A stretch of DNA of 50,701 bases from Flavobacteriaceae bacterium (GCA_947451475.1 CANFZC010000011.1:1-50701); one strand, 5' to 3'. Positions 10,133 to 19,472 are shown, counted from the first letter of the stretch. Notes: generated by a model from the sequence alone, not told the origin. Made by a program: numbers and translations.

Positions 10133-10136
10133 TACT

Positions 10137-11159
10137 ATGAACGATAACCTCAATCCTACTAATTCTAATTTCAATCCAGAAGAACTTGACCTTGAAAAGA
10201 AGTTAAGACCGCTTTCCTTTGATGACTTCACCGGACAAGAACAGGTCTTGGAAAATTTAAAGGTTTTTGTTGAAGCGGCTAACCAACGTAATGAAGCGCT
10301 AGACCATACGCTTTTTCACGGGCCTCCAGGGTTAGGAAAAACAACACTAGCCAATATATTAGCAAATGAATTAGGGGTCGGAATTAAAATCACTTCGGGC
10401 CCAGTACTCGATAAGCCAGGTGACCTAGCGGGTTTATTGACCAACCTAGAAGAACGGGATGTATTGTTCATTGATGAGATTCACCGTCTCAGCCCCGTAG
10501 TAGAAGAATATTTATATTCGGCTATGGAAGATTTCAAGATTGATATCATGATTGAGTCAGGACCCAATGCAAGAAGCGTCCAAATTAACTTAAATCCATT
10601 TACCTTAGTGGGTGCAACAACCCGCTCGGGATTGCTTACAGCTCCTATGAGAGCGCGTTTCGGAATTCAGAGCAGATTGCAGTATTATAACACCGAACTT
10701 CTTACCACCATCGTCCAACGTAGTTCTAGTATTTTAAAAATGCCCATCACTATGGAAGCCGCTATCGAAATAGCCGGTAGAAGTAGAGGAACACCCCGTA
10801 TAGCCAATGCCTTACTGCGCAGAGTGCGTGACTTTGCCCAAATAAAAGGAAACGGCAAAATTGATATCGAAATTGCCCGCTTTTCCCTAAAAGCTTTACA
10901 TGTTGATGCGCACGGCTTAGACGAAATGGACAACAAAATCCTAACCACCATCATTGAGAAATTCAAAGGCGGACCAGTAGGATTATCTACATTAGCAACC
11001 GCCGTATCCGAAAGTGGCGAAACCATAGAAGAAGTATACGAGCCATTCTTAATCCAAGAGGGTTTTATCGTGAGAACACCCAGAGGTAGAGAAGTTACCG
11101 AGAAAGCCTATACACACCTAGGCAAAATCAAAACCAATATCCAAGGAGGTTTATTTTGA
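10137..11159 (+). CDS. ruvB: RuvB, Holliday junction branch-migration ATPase
   Basis: This 340-residue AAA+ ATPase drives branch migration of Holliday junctions with RuvA. The Walker A motif is GPPGLGKTT at about residues 62-70, the Walker B motif is in [11 protein letters not shown], and sensor/arginine-finger regions follow ([17 protein letters not shown]). The C-terminal winged-helix domain ends in a typical TPRGR region. The frame is open from 10077, but that ATG sits in the ctaD terminator. The ATG at 10137 follows a -7 element and gives the normal family length. ruvA is not adjacent; it is at 22198. The stop overlaps the start of queG. Confidence 0.95.
   Translation: MNDNLNPTNSNFNPEELDLEKKLRPLSFDDFTGQEQVLENLKVFVEAANQRNEALDHTLFHGPPGLGKTTLANILANELGVGIKITSGPVLDKPGDLAGLLTNLEERDVLFIDEIHRLSPVVEEYLYSAMEDFKIDIMIESGPNARSVQINLNPFTLVGATTRSGLLTAPMRARFGIQSRLQYYNTELLTTIVQRSSSILKMPITMEAAIEIAGRSRGTPRIANALLRRVRDFAQIKGNGKIDIEIARFSLKALHVDAHGLDEMDNKILTTIIEKFKGGPVGLSTLATAVSESGETIEEVYEPFLIQEGFIVRTPRGREVTEKAYTHLGKIKTNIQGGLF
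11143..11149 (+). promoter_or_regulatory. Strong Shine-Dalgarno site for the TTG start of queG
   Basis: AAGGAGG lies inside the end of ruvB, six bases before the TTG at 11156. Such full anti-16S complementarity is rare in this window, where most starts have none. It supports the TTG as the real start and suggests translational coupling with ruvB. Confidence 0.6.
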
Positions 11160-12079
11160 TCAACAACAAAGAAAAATATACCCAATTTATTAAAACCGAA
11201 GCCCAACGCCTCGGTTTTTTGTCTTGTGGCATCTCTAAAGCGGGCTTCCTAGAACAAGAGGCACCTCGTTTGGAAAAGTGGTTAAAGCAAAACCAACATG
11301 GATCCATGAGTTTCATGGAAGAGCATTTTGATAAACGCTTAAATCCAACCCTCCTAGTAGATGATTCAAAAAGCGTCATCTCGTTGCTACTCAATTATTA
11401 TCCAGCCGAAATTCAAAACCAAGACAGTTACAAAATCTCTAAATACGCCTACGGCAAAGACTACCACAATGTCATCAAACGCAAAGTGATCAAATTGCTC
11501 AAGTCCATCAAAAGAGAAATAGGGGACGTCTCCGGAAGAGCCTTTGTAGATATTGCCCCCATCATGGATAAAGCGTGGGCCGCCAAAAGTGGTTTAGGAT
11601 GGATCGGTAAAAACAGCAACCTGCTAACCCAAAAAGTAGGGTCCTACTATTTTATAGCCGAATTAATCATCGATTTAGAATTACAATACGACCATCCAAC
11701 GACCGACCATTGCGGTACTTGCACGGCCTGCATTGATGCTTGCCCTACTCAAGCCATCATCGCGCCCTATGTAGTCGATGGCAGCAAATGCATTTCCTAT
11801 TTCACCATAGAGCTAAAAGAAAACATGCCTCTCGAAATGAAAGGTAAAATGGACGATTGGATTTTTGGCTGCGACGTCTGTCAAGACGTTTGTCCCTGGA
11901 ATAAATTTTCAAAACCGCATAACGAACCGGCTTTTAATCCCTATCCTGAACTACTCTCGTATTCCAAAAAAGACTGGGAAGAAATTACAATGGATACTTT
12001 TACAAAAGTATTCACCAATTCACCCCTTAAACGAACCCAATTCGAAGGATTAAAACGAAATATAAATTTTATAAAGTAG
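11156..12079 (+). CDS. queG: QueG, epoxyqueuosine reductase
   Basis: This 307-residue cobalamin-dependent Fe-S enzyme catalyses the last step of queuosine synthesis, reducing epoxyqueuosine to queuosine in tRNA. Two 4Fe-4S clusters are indicated by [12 protein letters not shown] in the middle of the protein and [11 protein letters not shown] further on, the classic QueG arrangement. The start is TTG at 11156, overlapping the ruvB stop by three bases and preceded by AAGGAGG. No ATG close by gives a complete N terminus. The 3' end overlaps the convergent lacI-type gene by 11 bases. Confidence 0.93.
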   Translation: MINNKEKYTQFIKTEAQRLGFLSCGISKAGFLEQEAPRLEKWLKQNQHGSMSFMEEHFDKRLNPTLLVDDSKSVISLLLNYYPAEIQNQDSYKISKYAYGKDYHNVIKRKVIKLLKSIKREIGDVSGRAFVDIAPIMDKAWAAKSGLGWIGKNSNLLTQKVGSYYFIAELIIDLELQYDHPTTDHCGTCTACIDACPTQAIIAPYVVDGSKCISYFTIELKENMPLEMKGKMDDWIFGCDVCQDVCPWNKFSKPHNEPAFNPYPELLSYSKKDWEEITMDTFTKVFTNSPLKRTQFEGLKRNINFIK

Positions 12080-13088
12080 ATTCTCTAGCGACAATAGCAG
12101 TGTCCAATTCAATCGTTCGGGGAACAAACCCTTTCATTTCTTTGCGGGCATTCATTTCTTCTAATAGCAGTCCAAAAGATTGAACCCCCATCTCAAAACT
12201 AGGCTGGTCTACGGTACTCAACTTTGGCGTAATCACCTGCGACATAAACCAGTTGCTAAATCCGATCACTTTAACTTGTTCAGGGACGTTAATAGAAACT
12301 TCATTAAAATGTGCCAAGACACCTACCGCAACCAAATCGGTAATCACAAAAATACCATCCACATCAGGATGCTCCTTGGCAATCTGCTCCGCAAACGCTT
12401 TTCCCTCTTCAAAGGTTACATTTTTGCAGGTATAAACCAATTTGGAATCAAATGGGATGTCATACTTCTCCAGCGCTTTTTTATAGCCTAAAAATCGATC
12501 TATGGCGTTTTGTGGATTTACAGGACCTCTAATATGGGCAATCTTTTTACATCCCTTCAAGATCAAATGCTCCACTGCATTATAAGCCGCCTTTTGATCG
12601 TTAATGATAACTTTAGAACAAGGGATGAGTTTCGATATTTTATCAAACATAACAAACGGAACTTCTTTTCTAATGATGTCCTTGATATGCTCATCATCAT
12701 TAGATTCATTAGAAAGCGACATGATGATGCCATCAACGCGCTTGTTCATTAAAAGCTCCACTTGCTTCTGCTCCAGCTCCAACGATTCATTGGATTGCAA
12801 GATGATCACCAAATAACCATTCTTTTCCGCTTCATCAATAATCCCGTTAATCACACTAGAGAAAAAGTGATGCACCACCTCCGGAATGATCAAACCTATG
12901 GTTCTTGATTCTTTAGTGCGTAAGTTTACAGCAAAACTATTGGGGGTATAACTCAACGATTGGGCCAAGTCTAAAACGGCCTTTCTAGTCTTGTCACTGA
13001 CATCAGGATAATTCTTCAAAGCTTTAGAAACCGTCGTGATCGATATCCCCAAAGTTTCGGCTATTTGTTTTAAAGTGATGTCTCTCAT
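12069..13088 (-). CDS. LacI-family transcriptional regulator of the adjacent sugar locus
   Basis: This 339-residue regulator has an N-terminal LacI helix-turn-helix (residues 3-50, with [17 protein letters not shown] and a hinge region [14 protein letters not shown]). A periplasmic-binding-protein-like effector domain fills the rest. It is divergent from the TonB-dependent receptor at 13247. Two palindromes of the LacI-family type (CGAAAACGTTTTCG) lie in the shared intergenic region, so it very probably controls the sugar genes and itself. By context the effector would be the imported sugar or a derivative. An imperfect -7 element (GATATTTG) lies just upstream of its ATG. Confidence 0.93.
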   Translation of the reverse strand: MRDITLKQIAETLGISITTVSKALKNYPDVSDKTRKAVLDLAQSLSYTPNSFAVNLRTKESRTIGLIIPEVVHHFFSSVINGIIDEAEKNGYLVIILQSNESLELEQKQVELLMNKRVDGIIMSLSNESNDDEHIKDIIRKEVPFVMFDKISKLIPCSKVIINDQKAAYNAVEHLILKGCKKIAHIRGPVNPQNAIDRFLGYKKALEKYDIPFDSKLVYTCKNVTFEEGKAFAEQIAKEHPDVDGIFVITDLVAVGVLAHFNEVSINVPEQVKVIGFSNWFMSQVITPKLSTVDQPSFEMGVQSFGLLLEEMNARKEMKGFVPRTIELDTAIVARESTL

Positions 13089-13124
13089 AAAACAAATATC
13101 ATAAAAAAAATAAGAATAGCAAAT

Positions 13125-13138
13125 CGAAAACGTTTTCG
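13125..13138. promoter_or_regulatory. Palindromic operator 1 (LacI-family)
   Basis: CGAAAACGTTTTCG is a perfect 14-bp palindrome with a central CpG, typical of LacI/GalR-family operators. It lies 37 bp upstream of the lacI-type ATG. Its centre is 21 bp (two helical turns) from that of operator 2, so two dimers could bind the same DNA face. Confidence 0.8.
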
Positions 13139-13143
13139 GTGTT

Positions 13144-13161
13144 TTCGAAAACGTTTTCGAA
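13144..13161. promoter_or_regulatory. Palindromic operator 2 (LacI-family)
   Basis: This site contains the same 14-mer as operator 1 (13146-13159), extended to an 18-bp perfect palindrome by TT and AA flanks. It lies about 85 bp upstream of the TonB-dependent receptor ATG. The doubled perfect site suggests tight or cooperative control of both divergent genes. Confidence 0.8.
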
Positions 13162-13246
13162 ATTTATTTCATAATTATTTGTTAACTAAAAATATAAATT
13201 CGAAAAAAAATCCAACAATAATTATTAATCAAACAAATTACAAAAG

Positions 13247-15877
13247 ATGAAAAAAAGTACTTTATTTTTGAAAAAGTTGTCTTTCGTTATAGCCTTACTA
13301 TGCGGAACCATCGCTTTTTCTCAAAACAGTAGCTTGTCAGGAAAAGTAACCGATGCCAAAGGTGAAATTGTTGCCGGTGCCAACGTGGTTTTAGATAAAA
13401 TGTCGAAAGCGACTAAGACCGATGCCGATGGTAATTACAACTTTTCTGGTCTAAAAGACGAGTCAGTTACTGTTACCGTGTCATTTATTGGTTTAGCGAC
13501 ACAAAAACAATCAACCACTATTAACGGGAAATCAGTCTTAGATTTTCAATTACAAGACGATTCAAAAACCTTAGACGAAGTAGTGGTAACCGGGGTGGTA
13601 AATCCTAGAAGCAAACTAAAATCTAGTGTTTCCATCACTACTTTAGATGTAAAACAAGTAGAACAATCTGCACCAAGATCTACCGCAGAGATCTTCAGAA
13701 CTATTCCTGGAATTCGCTCTGAATCTTCAGGAGGTGAAGGAAATGCAAACATCGCCGTTCGTGGAGTGCCTATCTCTTCAGGAGGTTCTAAATATTTACA
13801 ATTGCAAGAAGATGGTTTACCCGTACTTTTATTCGGAGACATCGCTTTTGCTACGGCTGATATCTTTACACGTTTCGATAGAAATGTTGCCAAAATTGAA
13901 GCGATCCGCGGAGGTTCTGCCTCAATTTTATCTTCAAATGCCCCAGGGGGTATCATCAACTTTATCTCTAAAACTGGTAAAACAGAAGGAGGTACAATGG
14001 CGACTAGCTTCGGGTTAAATTATAATGACTTTAGAACAGATTTAGAATATGGTGCTCGTATCGGTGACGGTATGTATTTCCACGCTGGTGGTTTCTATAG
14101 AACCGGTGAAGGGGTAAGAAGCCCTGGATTTGTAGCCAATAATGGAGGCCAATTTAAATTCAATGTAACCAAAGAATTCGAAAAAGGTACGGTGACCGTT
14201 TATGCCAAATTCTTAAACGATAGAGCCGCTGCCTATATGCCAATGCCAATGCAAGTAACCGGTACTAATGCTAGCCCAAACTGGGGAAGCATCAGTGGCT
14301 ATGATGCCACTTCTGGTGCAATGCAGTCAATTTACTTAGATCATAATGTTGGTTTAGGTCCTAATGGCGAATTAAGAAGAGCCAAAGTTTCTGACGGGAT
14401 GCACCCAGTTTCTAAATCCATTGGGGTAAGTGCCAACTTCGACCTAGCCGAAGGTTGGAAAGTAACCGAAAATGGTCGCTTCTCTTCCAATAGTGGTTTG
14501 TTTATTTCTCCATTCCCTGCCGAAGTAGGTACCGCAGCTGCTATAGCGAACTCGTTCGGTACAGGTGCAACATTAACTTTTGCAAATGATGGTACGCCAT
14601 TCAATAATCCTAATGGTTTAGTAGCTCGTATCCACATGTTCGATACGCAATTAAACAACATGGATAACTTCATGAATGACTTGAGAATTACTAAAAAATT
14701 CGATAAAATCGGTCTTGGCGTTACCGCCGGGTACTTCAAATCAATCCAAAACATCTCGATGTCTTGGTTGTGGAATTCATACTTACAAGAAGTGTCTGAT
14801 AACAATCCTCGTTTGATCAATGTAACGGATGCAGGGGGTAACTCATTATCAGAAAATGGTTTATATGCCTACGGTACTCCTGCATGGGGGAACCTAGCGA
14901 GAAACTACGATACGCAATACAACGTTGCGGCTCCTTATGCCAACATCTCTTATGATGCAACCGACAAACTTTCTCTTGAAGGAGGTATTCGTTATGACAA
15001 AGGTCAAGTAAACGGTTCTTTTGCTGGCGGTACTTCAAAACCATTCGATATTAATAATGACAACGTCATCTCGGCTCCTGAACAAAATGTATTCGCTGTA
15101 AATACTGCCAATGCAACAGCTGTAGATTATCAATACCACTATGTGTCATACTCAGTAGGCGCCAATTATTTAATTGATGCACAACAATCAGTGTTCGCAA
15201 GATATAGTAGAGGTGCCTCTGCCAAAGCCGATCGTATCCTATTCTCTGGATTAGATTACTTAAACGGAAATAAAATCAATGCACTTGATTTCTTGAACCA
15301 AGCCGAAATTGGATACAAAAGAAAATTCGAGAAAGGATACGTCTATGCAACCTTCTTCAGTTCTAAAACAAACGAACAAGGAGGATTTGAAGCTACTTCT
15401 AACAGCATCATCGACAACGATTATAAATCAATGGGATTAGAATTAGAAACATCTTATAATGCTACACAAGATTTGAATTTAAGAGGTGGATTTACTTATA
15501 CGAAAGCCGAAATCACTTCGGGAGCGAATAAAGGAAACGACCCAAGAAGACAACCAAAAATGATGTACAGCTTCATCCCTTCTTATAAATTCGCTAAAAA
15601 TAAAGATGCCGTAGGATTAAGCTTCATCGGTCAATCTAAAGCTTTTACACAAGACAGCAACCAATTAGTAATGAAAGGTTTCCTTATCGTAAATGGTTTT
15701 GTTGATTTCGAATTAACTAAAGGATTAACGCTTAATGTGGCCGGGAACAACTTGTTCAACACTTTGGCAATCACCGAAGCCGAAGAAGGTAGTATCACCG
15801 AAAATACAGTAAACTACGTTAGAGCAAGACCATTGCCAGGAAGATCGGTTTCTATGGCCTTATCTTACAGATTCTAA
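13247..15877 (+). CDS. TonB-dependent outer-membrane receptor (sugar locus, non-SusC type)
   Basis: This 876-residue receptor has a signal peptide ending near CGTIAFSQ, then a carboxypeptidase-regulatory-like domain (about residues 28-105). A TonB-box-like stretch (LDEVVVTGV) follows, then a plug domain (about 120-245, containing IAVRGVPISSGG and RGGSASILSSNAPGGIINF), then a 22-stranded barrel ending in the C-terminal aromatic SYRF. It should move a substrate across the outer membrane using TonB energy. At 876 residues it is shorter than SusC proteins and no susD gene is next to it. Its neighbours (LacI regulator, SLC45-type transporter, GH100-like hydrolase, sugar kinase) point to a small sugar, most likely sucrose. 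The substrate is inference. Confidence 0.9.
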   Translation: MKKSTLFLKKLSFVIALLCGTIAFSQNSSLSGKVTDAKGEIVAGANVVLDKMSKATKTDADGNYNFSGLKDESVTVTVSFIGLATQKQSTTINGKSVLDFQLQDDSKTLDEVVVTGVVNPRSKLKSSVSITTLDVKQVEQSAPRSTAEIFRTIPGIRSESSGGEGNANIAVRGVPISSGGSKYLQLQEDGLPVLLFGDIAFATADIFTRFDRNVAKIEAIRGGSASILSSNAPGGIINFISKTGKTEGGTMATSFGLNYNDFRTDLEYGARIGDGMYFHAGGFYRTGEGVRSPGFVANNGGQFKFNVTKEFEKGTVTVYAKFLNDRAAAYMPMPMQVTGTNASPNWGSISGYDATSGAMQSIYLDHNVGLGPNGELRRAKVSDGMHPVSKSIGVSANFDLAEGWKVTENGRFSSNSGLFISPFPAEVGTAAAIANSFGTGATLTFANDGTPFNNPNGLVARIHMFDTQLNNMDNFMNDLRITKKFDKIGLGVTAGYFKSIQNISMSWLWNSYLQEVSDNNPRLINVTDAGGNSLSENGLYAYGTPAWGNLARNYDTQYNVAAPYANISYDATDKLSLEGGIRYDKGQVNGSFAGGTSKPFDINNDNVISAPEQNVFAVNTANATAVDYQYHYVSYSVGANYLIDAQQSVFARYSRGASAKADRILFSGLDYLNGNKINALDFLNQAEIGYKRKFEKGYVYATFFSSKTNEQGGFEATSNSIIDNDYKSMGLELETSYNATQDLNLRGGFTYTKAEITSGANKGNDPRRQPKMMYSFIPSYKFAKNKDAVGLSFIGQSKAFTQDSNQLVMKGFLIVNGFVDFELTKGLTLNVAGNNLFNTLAITEAEEGSITENTVNYVRARPLPGRSVSMALSYRF

Positions 15878-15903
15878 TAAAGATTTTCATGTTTAATTTG
15901 AGT

Positions 15904-15943
15904 AATTCCTATACCAATATTTATTGGTATGGGAATTATTTTT
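15904..15943 (+). terminator. Terminator-like hairpin between the receptor and transporter genes
   Basis: A 16-bp stem (AATTCCTATACCAATA with TATTGGTATGGGAATT, one T-G wobble, very short loop) is followed by ATTTTT. It lies 26 bases after the receptor stop and 48 bases before the transporter ATG. It may lower read-through so that the receptor is made in excess over the downstream enzymes, or protect the 3' end of the receptor mRNA. Confidence 0.75.
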
Positions 15944-15990
15944 AAAAACAAATGCACTACTTTTAAAGTACTTAATTTTAATTTCATCTC

Positions 15991-17304
15991 ATGGGCAGAA
16001 AAATAAACCTCAGTTTTTGGCAAATAATCAACATGAACGTTGGTTTTTTTGGTATTCAATACAGCTTTGGTTTACAACAAAGTGCCGTGAACCCTATTTA
16101 TGATTTCCTAGGGGCACATCCAGACCAAATTCCCTTATTGAATTTGGCCGGACCCTTAACCGGACTCCTAATCCAACCCCTAATTGGCGCTCTAAGCGAT
16201 AAAACTTGGTCTCCAAAATTAGGCGGTAGAAGAAAGCCTTATTTTTTAATTGGTGCTCTAATTTGTAGTGTTGCCCTTTTTCTTTTTCCATTCAGCAGCT
16301 CGCTCTGGATGGCCGCTGGTTTACTGTGGATCTTAGATGCAGGGAATAATACGGCCATGGAACCTTACCGTGCTTTCATTGCCGATAAATTAGACGAATC
16401 CCAACAGCCATTAGGTTTTCAAGCCCAAAGCTTTTTCACGGGGTTCGGACAAACATTAGCCAACATTTCTTTATTCATATTCCCCTTAATTTTTTTAGGA
16501 ACTACCGGTAAATTGCCTACTTGGGTACTAGCCTCGTTCTTCCTAGGGTCCTTTTGTTCTATAGCCTCCGTTTGGTGGAGTTCCCATACAACCAAAGAAA
16601 TCCCGCCAACGCCAGAGGAATTGCAAAAGATGAAAGCCGAACGCATAAGTCTGTTTACACCTCTCATAGACATTGCCAAAGCGGTAAAAGAAATGCCCAA
16701 AGTAATGTGGCAACTCGCCCTAGTATACTTATTCCAATGGTATGCCTTGTTTTGCTATTGGCAAAATTCTTCCAAAAGCATCGCCCTATCTGTTTGGCAT
16801 ACCACCCCCGAAAAAAACATGCAACTATACGGGGAAGCCGTTAGCTGGACAGGCCTTGTGAACGGCTGGTACAACATTGTGACCTTTCTTTGTGCCTTCT
16901 CTCTAGTGTATTTTGCCAAAAAATATTCAGCCAAAGTAGTCCACTTCAGCTGCCTTTCCATAGCAGCCATAGGGTTTCTAATTTTTCCTCATATCGAAAA
17001 TAAATATTTACTATTTCCTGCCATAACTGGTTTCGGTATTGGTTGGGCAAGCATGATGGGTATTCCCTACTTAATGATTGTCGCCAATATCCCCAAAGAA
17101 CGATACGGAGTCTACATGGGAATCATCAACATGATGATCGTGATTCCTATGTTAATTCAAACGGTAACCTTCGGATTCATCATGAAACATGTGCTAAATA
17201 ATGATCCAAGGTCTGCCATAACCTTCGCTGGCGTGCTGCTAGCCATCAGCGCAATTTTCACCCTTTTTATAGTAACCAAAAAGCCAACGGAAAGTGAACT
17301 CTAA
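15991..17304 (+). CDS. SLC45/GPH-type MFS sugar:cation symporter
   Basis: This 437-residue transporter has about twelve membrane helices. It carries MFS loop motifs after helices 2 and 3 (GALSDKTWSPKLGGRRKPY at about 69-87) and the segment NNTAMEPYRAFIADKL, which resembles the helix 4 region of SLC45/plant sucrose transporters. Relatives in Bacteroidota serve maltose or sucrose use. It probably imports the sugar from the periplasm with protons. The next gene begins inside its last codons (GTG at 17294), indicating translational coupling. Sucrose rather than maltose is suggested by the fructokinase and by the absence of maltose phosphorylase or GH13 genes. Confidence 0.85.
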   Translation: MGRKINLSFWQIINMNVGFFGIQYSFGLQQSAVNPIYDFLGAHPDQIPLLNLAGPLTGLLIQPLIGALSDKTWSPKLGGRRKPYFLIGALICSVALFLFPFSSSLWMAAGLLWILDAGNNTAMEPYRAFIADKLDESQQPLGFQAQSFFTGFGQTLANISLFIFPLIFLGTTGKLPTWVLASFFLGSFCSIASVWWSSHTTKEIPPTPEELQKMKAERISLFTPLIDIAKAVKEMPKVMWQLALVYLFQWYALFCYWQNSSKSIALSVWHTTPEKNMQLYGEAVSWTGLVNGWYNIVTFLCAFSLVYFAKKYSAKVVHFSCLSIAAIGFLIFPHIENKYLLFPAITGFGIGWASMMGIPYLMIVANIPKERYGVYMGIINMMIVIPMLIQTVTFGFIMKHVLNNDPRSAITFAGVLLAISAIFTLFIVTKKPTESEL

Positions 17305-18472
17305 TAGTGCCTATAACAAAGCAATAGCATTATTGCATCAAGTTTCTTCTCCACAGGGTTTCTTGGCCAGTGCCGAGAATACCTCCAATTACAAGAGAGT
17401 CTGGGCTCGAGACGGCGTGATATGCGGACTTGCAGCGCTAGCCTCAGGTGACAAACAGTTAATAGAAACCTTCAAAAAAACACTTGAAACGCTAGCCGAA
17501 AACCAACACCCACTAGGCACCATACCCTCAAACGTGCTAACAACAGAGGATGCCACAGAGGTAAGTTACGGCGGATTAGCGGGTAGAGTAGATGCCCTTA
17601 CTTGGTTCGTGATTGGGGTATGCCAATATGCCTATACAACCGGCAATCCTGCTTTTATCACAAAGTACAAAACCAATATCCAGAAAGCAATCCAACTCCT
17701 AGAAGCGTGGGAATTCAATAACAAACATTTAATCTATGTCCCCCTCTCCGGAAATTGGGCCGATGAATACATCACAGACGGTTACGTTCTATACGACCAA
17801 TTGCTCAGAATATGGGCCCTTTCTGCTTACAATCATTTCCAAAGAGATCAAACCATAGCGGATAAAATTGCGCAGTGCGTCGCTCAAGTGGAAACCAATT
17901 TTCTACCCCATTCCAAGGGAGAAAAATTCCACGAACGGGCCTATAACGAACTATCCTTTCAAGATTTTATGCCGTGCTCATTTTCGCCTTCGGGATACAA
18001 AGTAAATTTTGATGCCTTCGCCAATTCCCTTGCATGTATGCTGAATATCGGAGGGGCCGACTTCCAAAATAATATCCTAAACCACGCTTTATCACTTGCC
18101 TCAGATACAGCAATGGGGCTAGTACCTGCCTTCTGGCCTCCCGTTTTTGAAACAGACGAACATTGGAATTTGCTAAAAAACAACTGTAAATACGAATTTC
18201 GAAATTTCCCCTACGAATTTCATAACGGCGGAAGTTGGGCCATGGTCAACGGTTTTTTTGGTTTAGCGCTCTGCACCAAAGATAAAAACGAAGCAGCATC
18301 TCTGCTTTTGTATAAAATTAACGAAGCAAATGCAAGAGAAAATGATGCGTTTTATGAAAATTTCAATACCCAAACCACTGAACCAAACGGGGTTTCCTAC
18401 TGTGCCTGGAGTGCCGCTGCCGCAGTCCTAATGCACCAAACTCTTTTTAATAATTTTAAAATACTAGTCTAA
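17294..18472 (+). CDS. Cytoplasmic GH100-like (alpha/alpha)6 glycoside hydrolase, candidate sucrose hydrolase
   Basis: This 392-residue protein has no signal peptide, so it should act in the cytoplasm on sugar imported by the preceding transporter. Motifs fit the GH100 invertase/glycogen-debranching clan: VWARDG (36-41), GRVDALTWF (98-106), GNWADEY (153-159), HNGGSW (310-315) and a final YENFN..AWSAAA region (354-376). The pattern GRV-x-D plus HNGGSW is closest to neutral invertases. D100 and E355 are candidate catalytic acids by position only. The start is GTG, overlapping the transporter by 11 bases. Database labels such as amylo-1,6-glucosidase are likely for relatives, but a lone 392-residue enzyme beside a fructokinase fits sucrose hydrolysis better. 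Confidence 0.7.
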   Translation: MNSNSAYNKAIALLHQVSSPQGFLASAENTSNYKRVWARDGVICGLAALASGDKQLIETFKKTLETLAENQHPLGTIPSNVLTTEDATEVSYGGLAGRVDALTWFVIGVCQYAYTTGNPAFITKYKTNIQKAIQLLEAWEFNNKHLIYVPLSGNWADEYITDGYVLYDQLLRIWALSAYNHFQRDQTIADKIAQCVAQVETNFLPHSKGEKFHERAYNELSFQDFMPCSFSPSGYKVNFDAFANSLACMLNIGGADFQNNILNHALSLASDTAMGLVPAFWPPVFETDEHWNLLKNNCKYEFRNFPYEFHNGGSWAMVNGFFGLALCTKDKNEAASLLLYKINEANARENDAFYENFNTQTTEPNGVSYCAWSAAAAVLMHQTLFNNFKILV

Positions 18473-18473
18473 A

Positions 18474-19403
18474 TTGAAAGCCATAGACATCTTGTGTATT
18501 GGAGAAGTTCTCATCGACTTTATCGGTCATGAAATCAATACACCCATCAAGAAAACAAAAGATTTCCACCGCTTCCTCGGGGGGTCACCTACTAATGTAG
18601 CCGTAAATGCCGCACGCCTCGGACTAAAATCCACACTTGTCGCTTCCTGCGGGAACGATGGCCTAGGGGATTATATCCTAAAAAAATTAAACGAAGCAAA
18701 AGTCGATACGGCCTATATTGCCCGAATGGAATCCATACCTACATCAGTGATTTTCGTGTCCAAATCAACAACTACTCCCGATTTTATCCCATACCGCCAA
18801 GCCGATTGCCAAATTTTTGAATCCTTTTTGCCCGATGAAGTCATCAGCCAAGCCAAAATATTTCATACCACCTGCTTCGCTCTAAGCAAAAACCCAGCCC
18901 GACAAACCATTATCAATCGCGCCAAAAAAGCCAAAGAATTAGGCCTACAGCTAAGTATCGACATCAATTTTTCGGAACGTATTTGGCCCGATAGAGCCGA
19001 AGCCATCCAAGTCCTGTCCGACTATTTAGCCAATGATCCGCTAGTGAAATTGAGCGAAGACGATTGCTTCCGCCTGTTCGGGGAAACCAAATCTGAAGAC
19101 TATATTTTCCAATTTTTTCACGCACTAGGCGCTACAACCATTTGCCTCACCAAAGGGAAAAACGGAGTGGTCGTTTCCGATACCCTAAAAGGCAGTTTTG
19201 TACAAAGCGCTTTACCCATCAGCGAAATCAAAGATGCTACCGGTGCCGGCGATGCGTTCTGGACAGGATTTTTATATGCTCAATTAAAACAACTAAGCCT
19301 CGATGAATGCATGACTATCGCACAAAAATTAGCCGCCATAAAACTCCAAAGCCTCGGCAAACTCCCCGATGCAGCCAATATCATCGAACTAATTCAAAAG
19401 TAA
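18474..19403 (+). CDS. PfkB-family carbohydrate kinase, probable fructokinase
   Basis: This 309-residue ribokinase-fold kinase carries the first PfkB signature (GGSPTNVAVNAARLG, 36-50) and the second (DATGAGDAFWTGFL, 254-267), with D260 as catalytic base. In the sugar locus it would phosphorylate the fructose released by the hydrolase to fructose-6-phosphate. The start is TTG at 18474, one base after the hydrolase stop; no ATG is available before the conserved CIGEVLIDF strand. It is the last gene of the operon, and a terminator follows at 19433. A 2-keto-3-deoxygluconate or adenosine kinase is possible by family, but context favours fructose. Confidence 0.82.
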   Translation: MKAIDILCIGEVLIDFIGHEINTPIKKTKDFHRFLGGSPTNVAVNAARLGLKSTLVASCGNDGLGDYILKKLNEAKVDTAYIARMESIPTSVIFVSKSTTTPDFIPYRQADCQIFESFLPDEVISQAKIFHTTCFALSKNPARQTIINRAKKAKELGLQLSIDINFSERIWPDRAEAIQVLSDYLANDPLVKLSEDDCFRLFGETKSEDYIFQFFHALGATTICLTKGKNGVVVSDTLKGSFVQSALPISEIKDATGAGDAFWTGFLYAQLKQLSLDECMTIAQKLAAIKLQSLGKLPDAANIIELIQK

Positions 19404-19432
19404 AGCAAACATTTATTTGGTTAATACGTTTG

Positions 19433-19472
19433 GGATAAGTAGTCAGCTAGCGCTGCTGCTTATCCTTTTTTT
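19433..19472 (+). terminator. Rho-independent terminator after the sugar operon
   Basis: GGATAAGTAG(T)CAGC pairs with GCTGCTGCTTATCC across a TAGC loop (14 bp, one bulged T, one wobble), followed by seven T. It lies 29 bases after the fructokinase stop. Confidence 0.85.

Noticed and set aside
10077..10136. Upstream ATG extension of ruvB
   Set aside because: The ATG lies inside the ctaD terminator and before the ruvB -7 element; the extra 20 residues do not resemble RuvB.
13546..13959. Minus-strand ORF of 137 codons opposite the TonB-dependent receptor
   Set aside because: Its composition mirrors the coding strand and no recognisable protein features are present.
13247..15877. Receptor as a SusC protein
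   Set aside because: It is 876 residues and no susD-type lipoprotein gene lies beside it.
15991..19403. Recent horizontal transfer of the sugar operon, suggested by C-ending codons and non-ATG starts
   Set aside because: queG and maeB on either side show similar codon style, and non-ATG starts also occur at sprA and tsaB. No mobile element or tRNA junction is seen.
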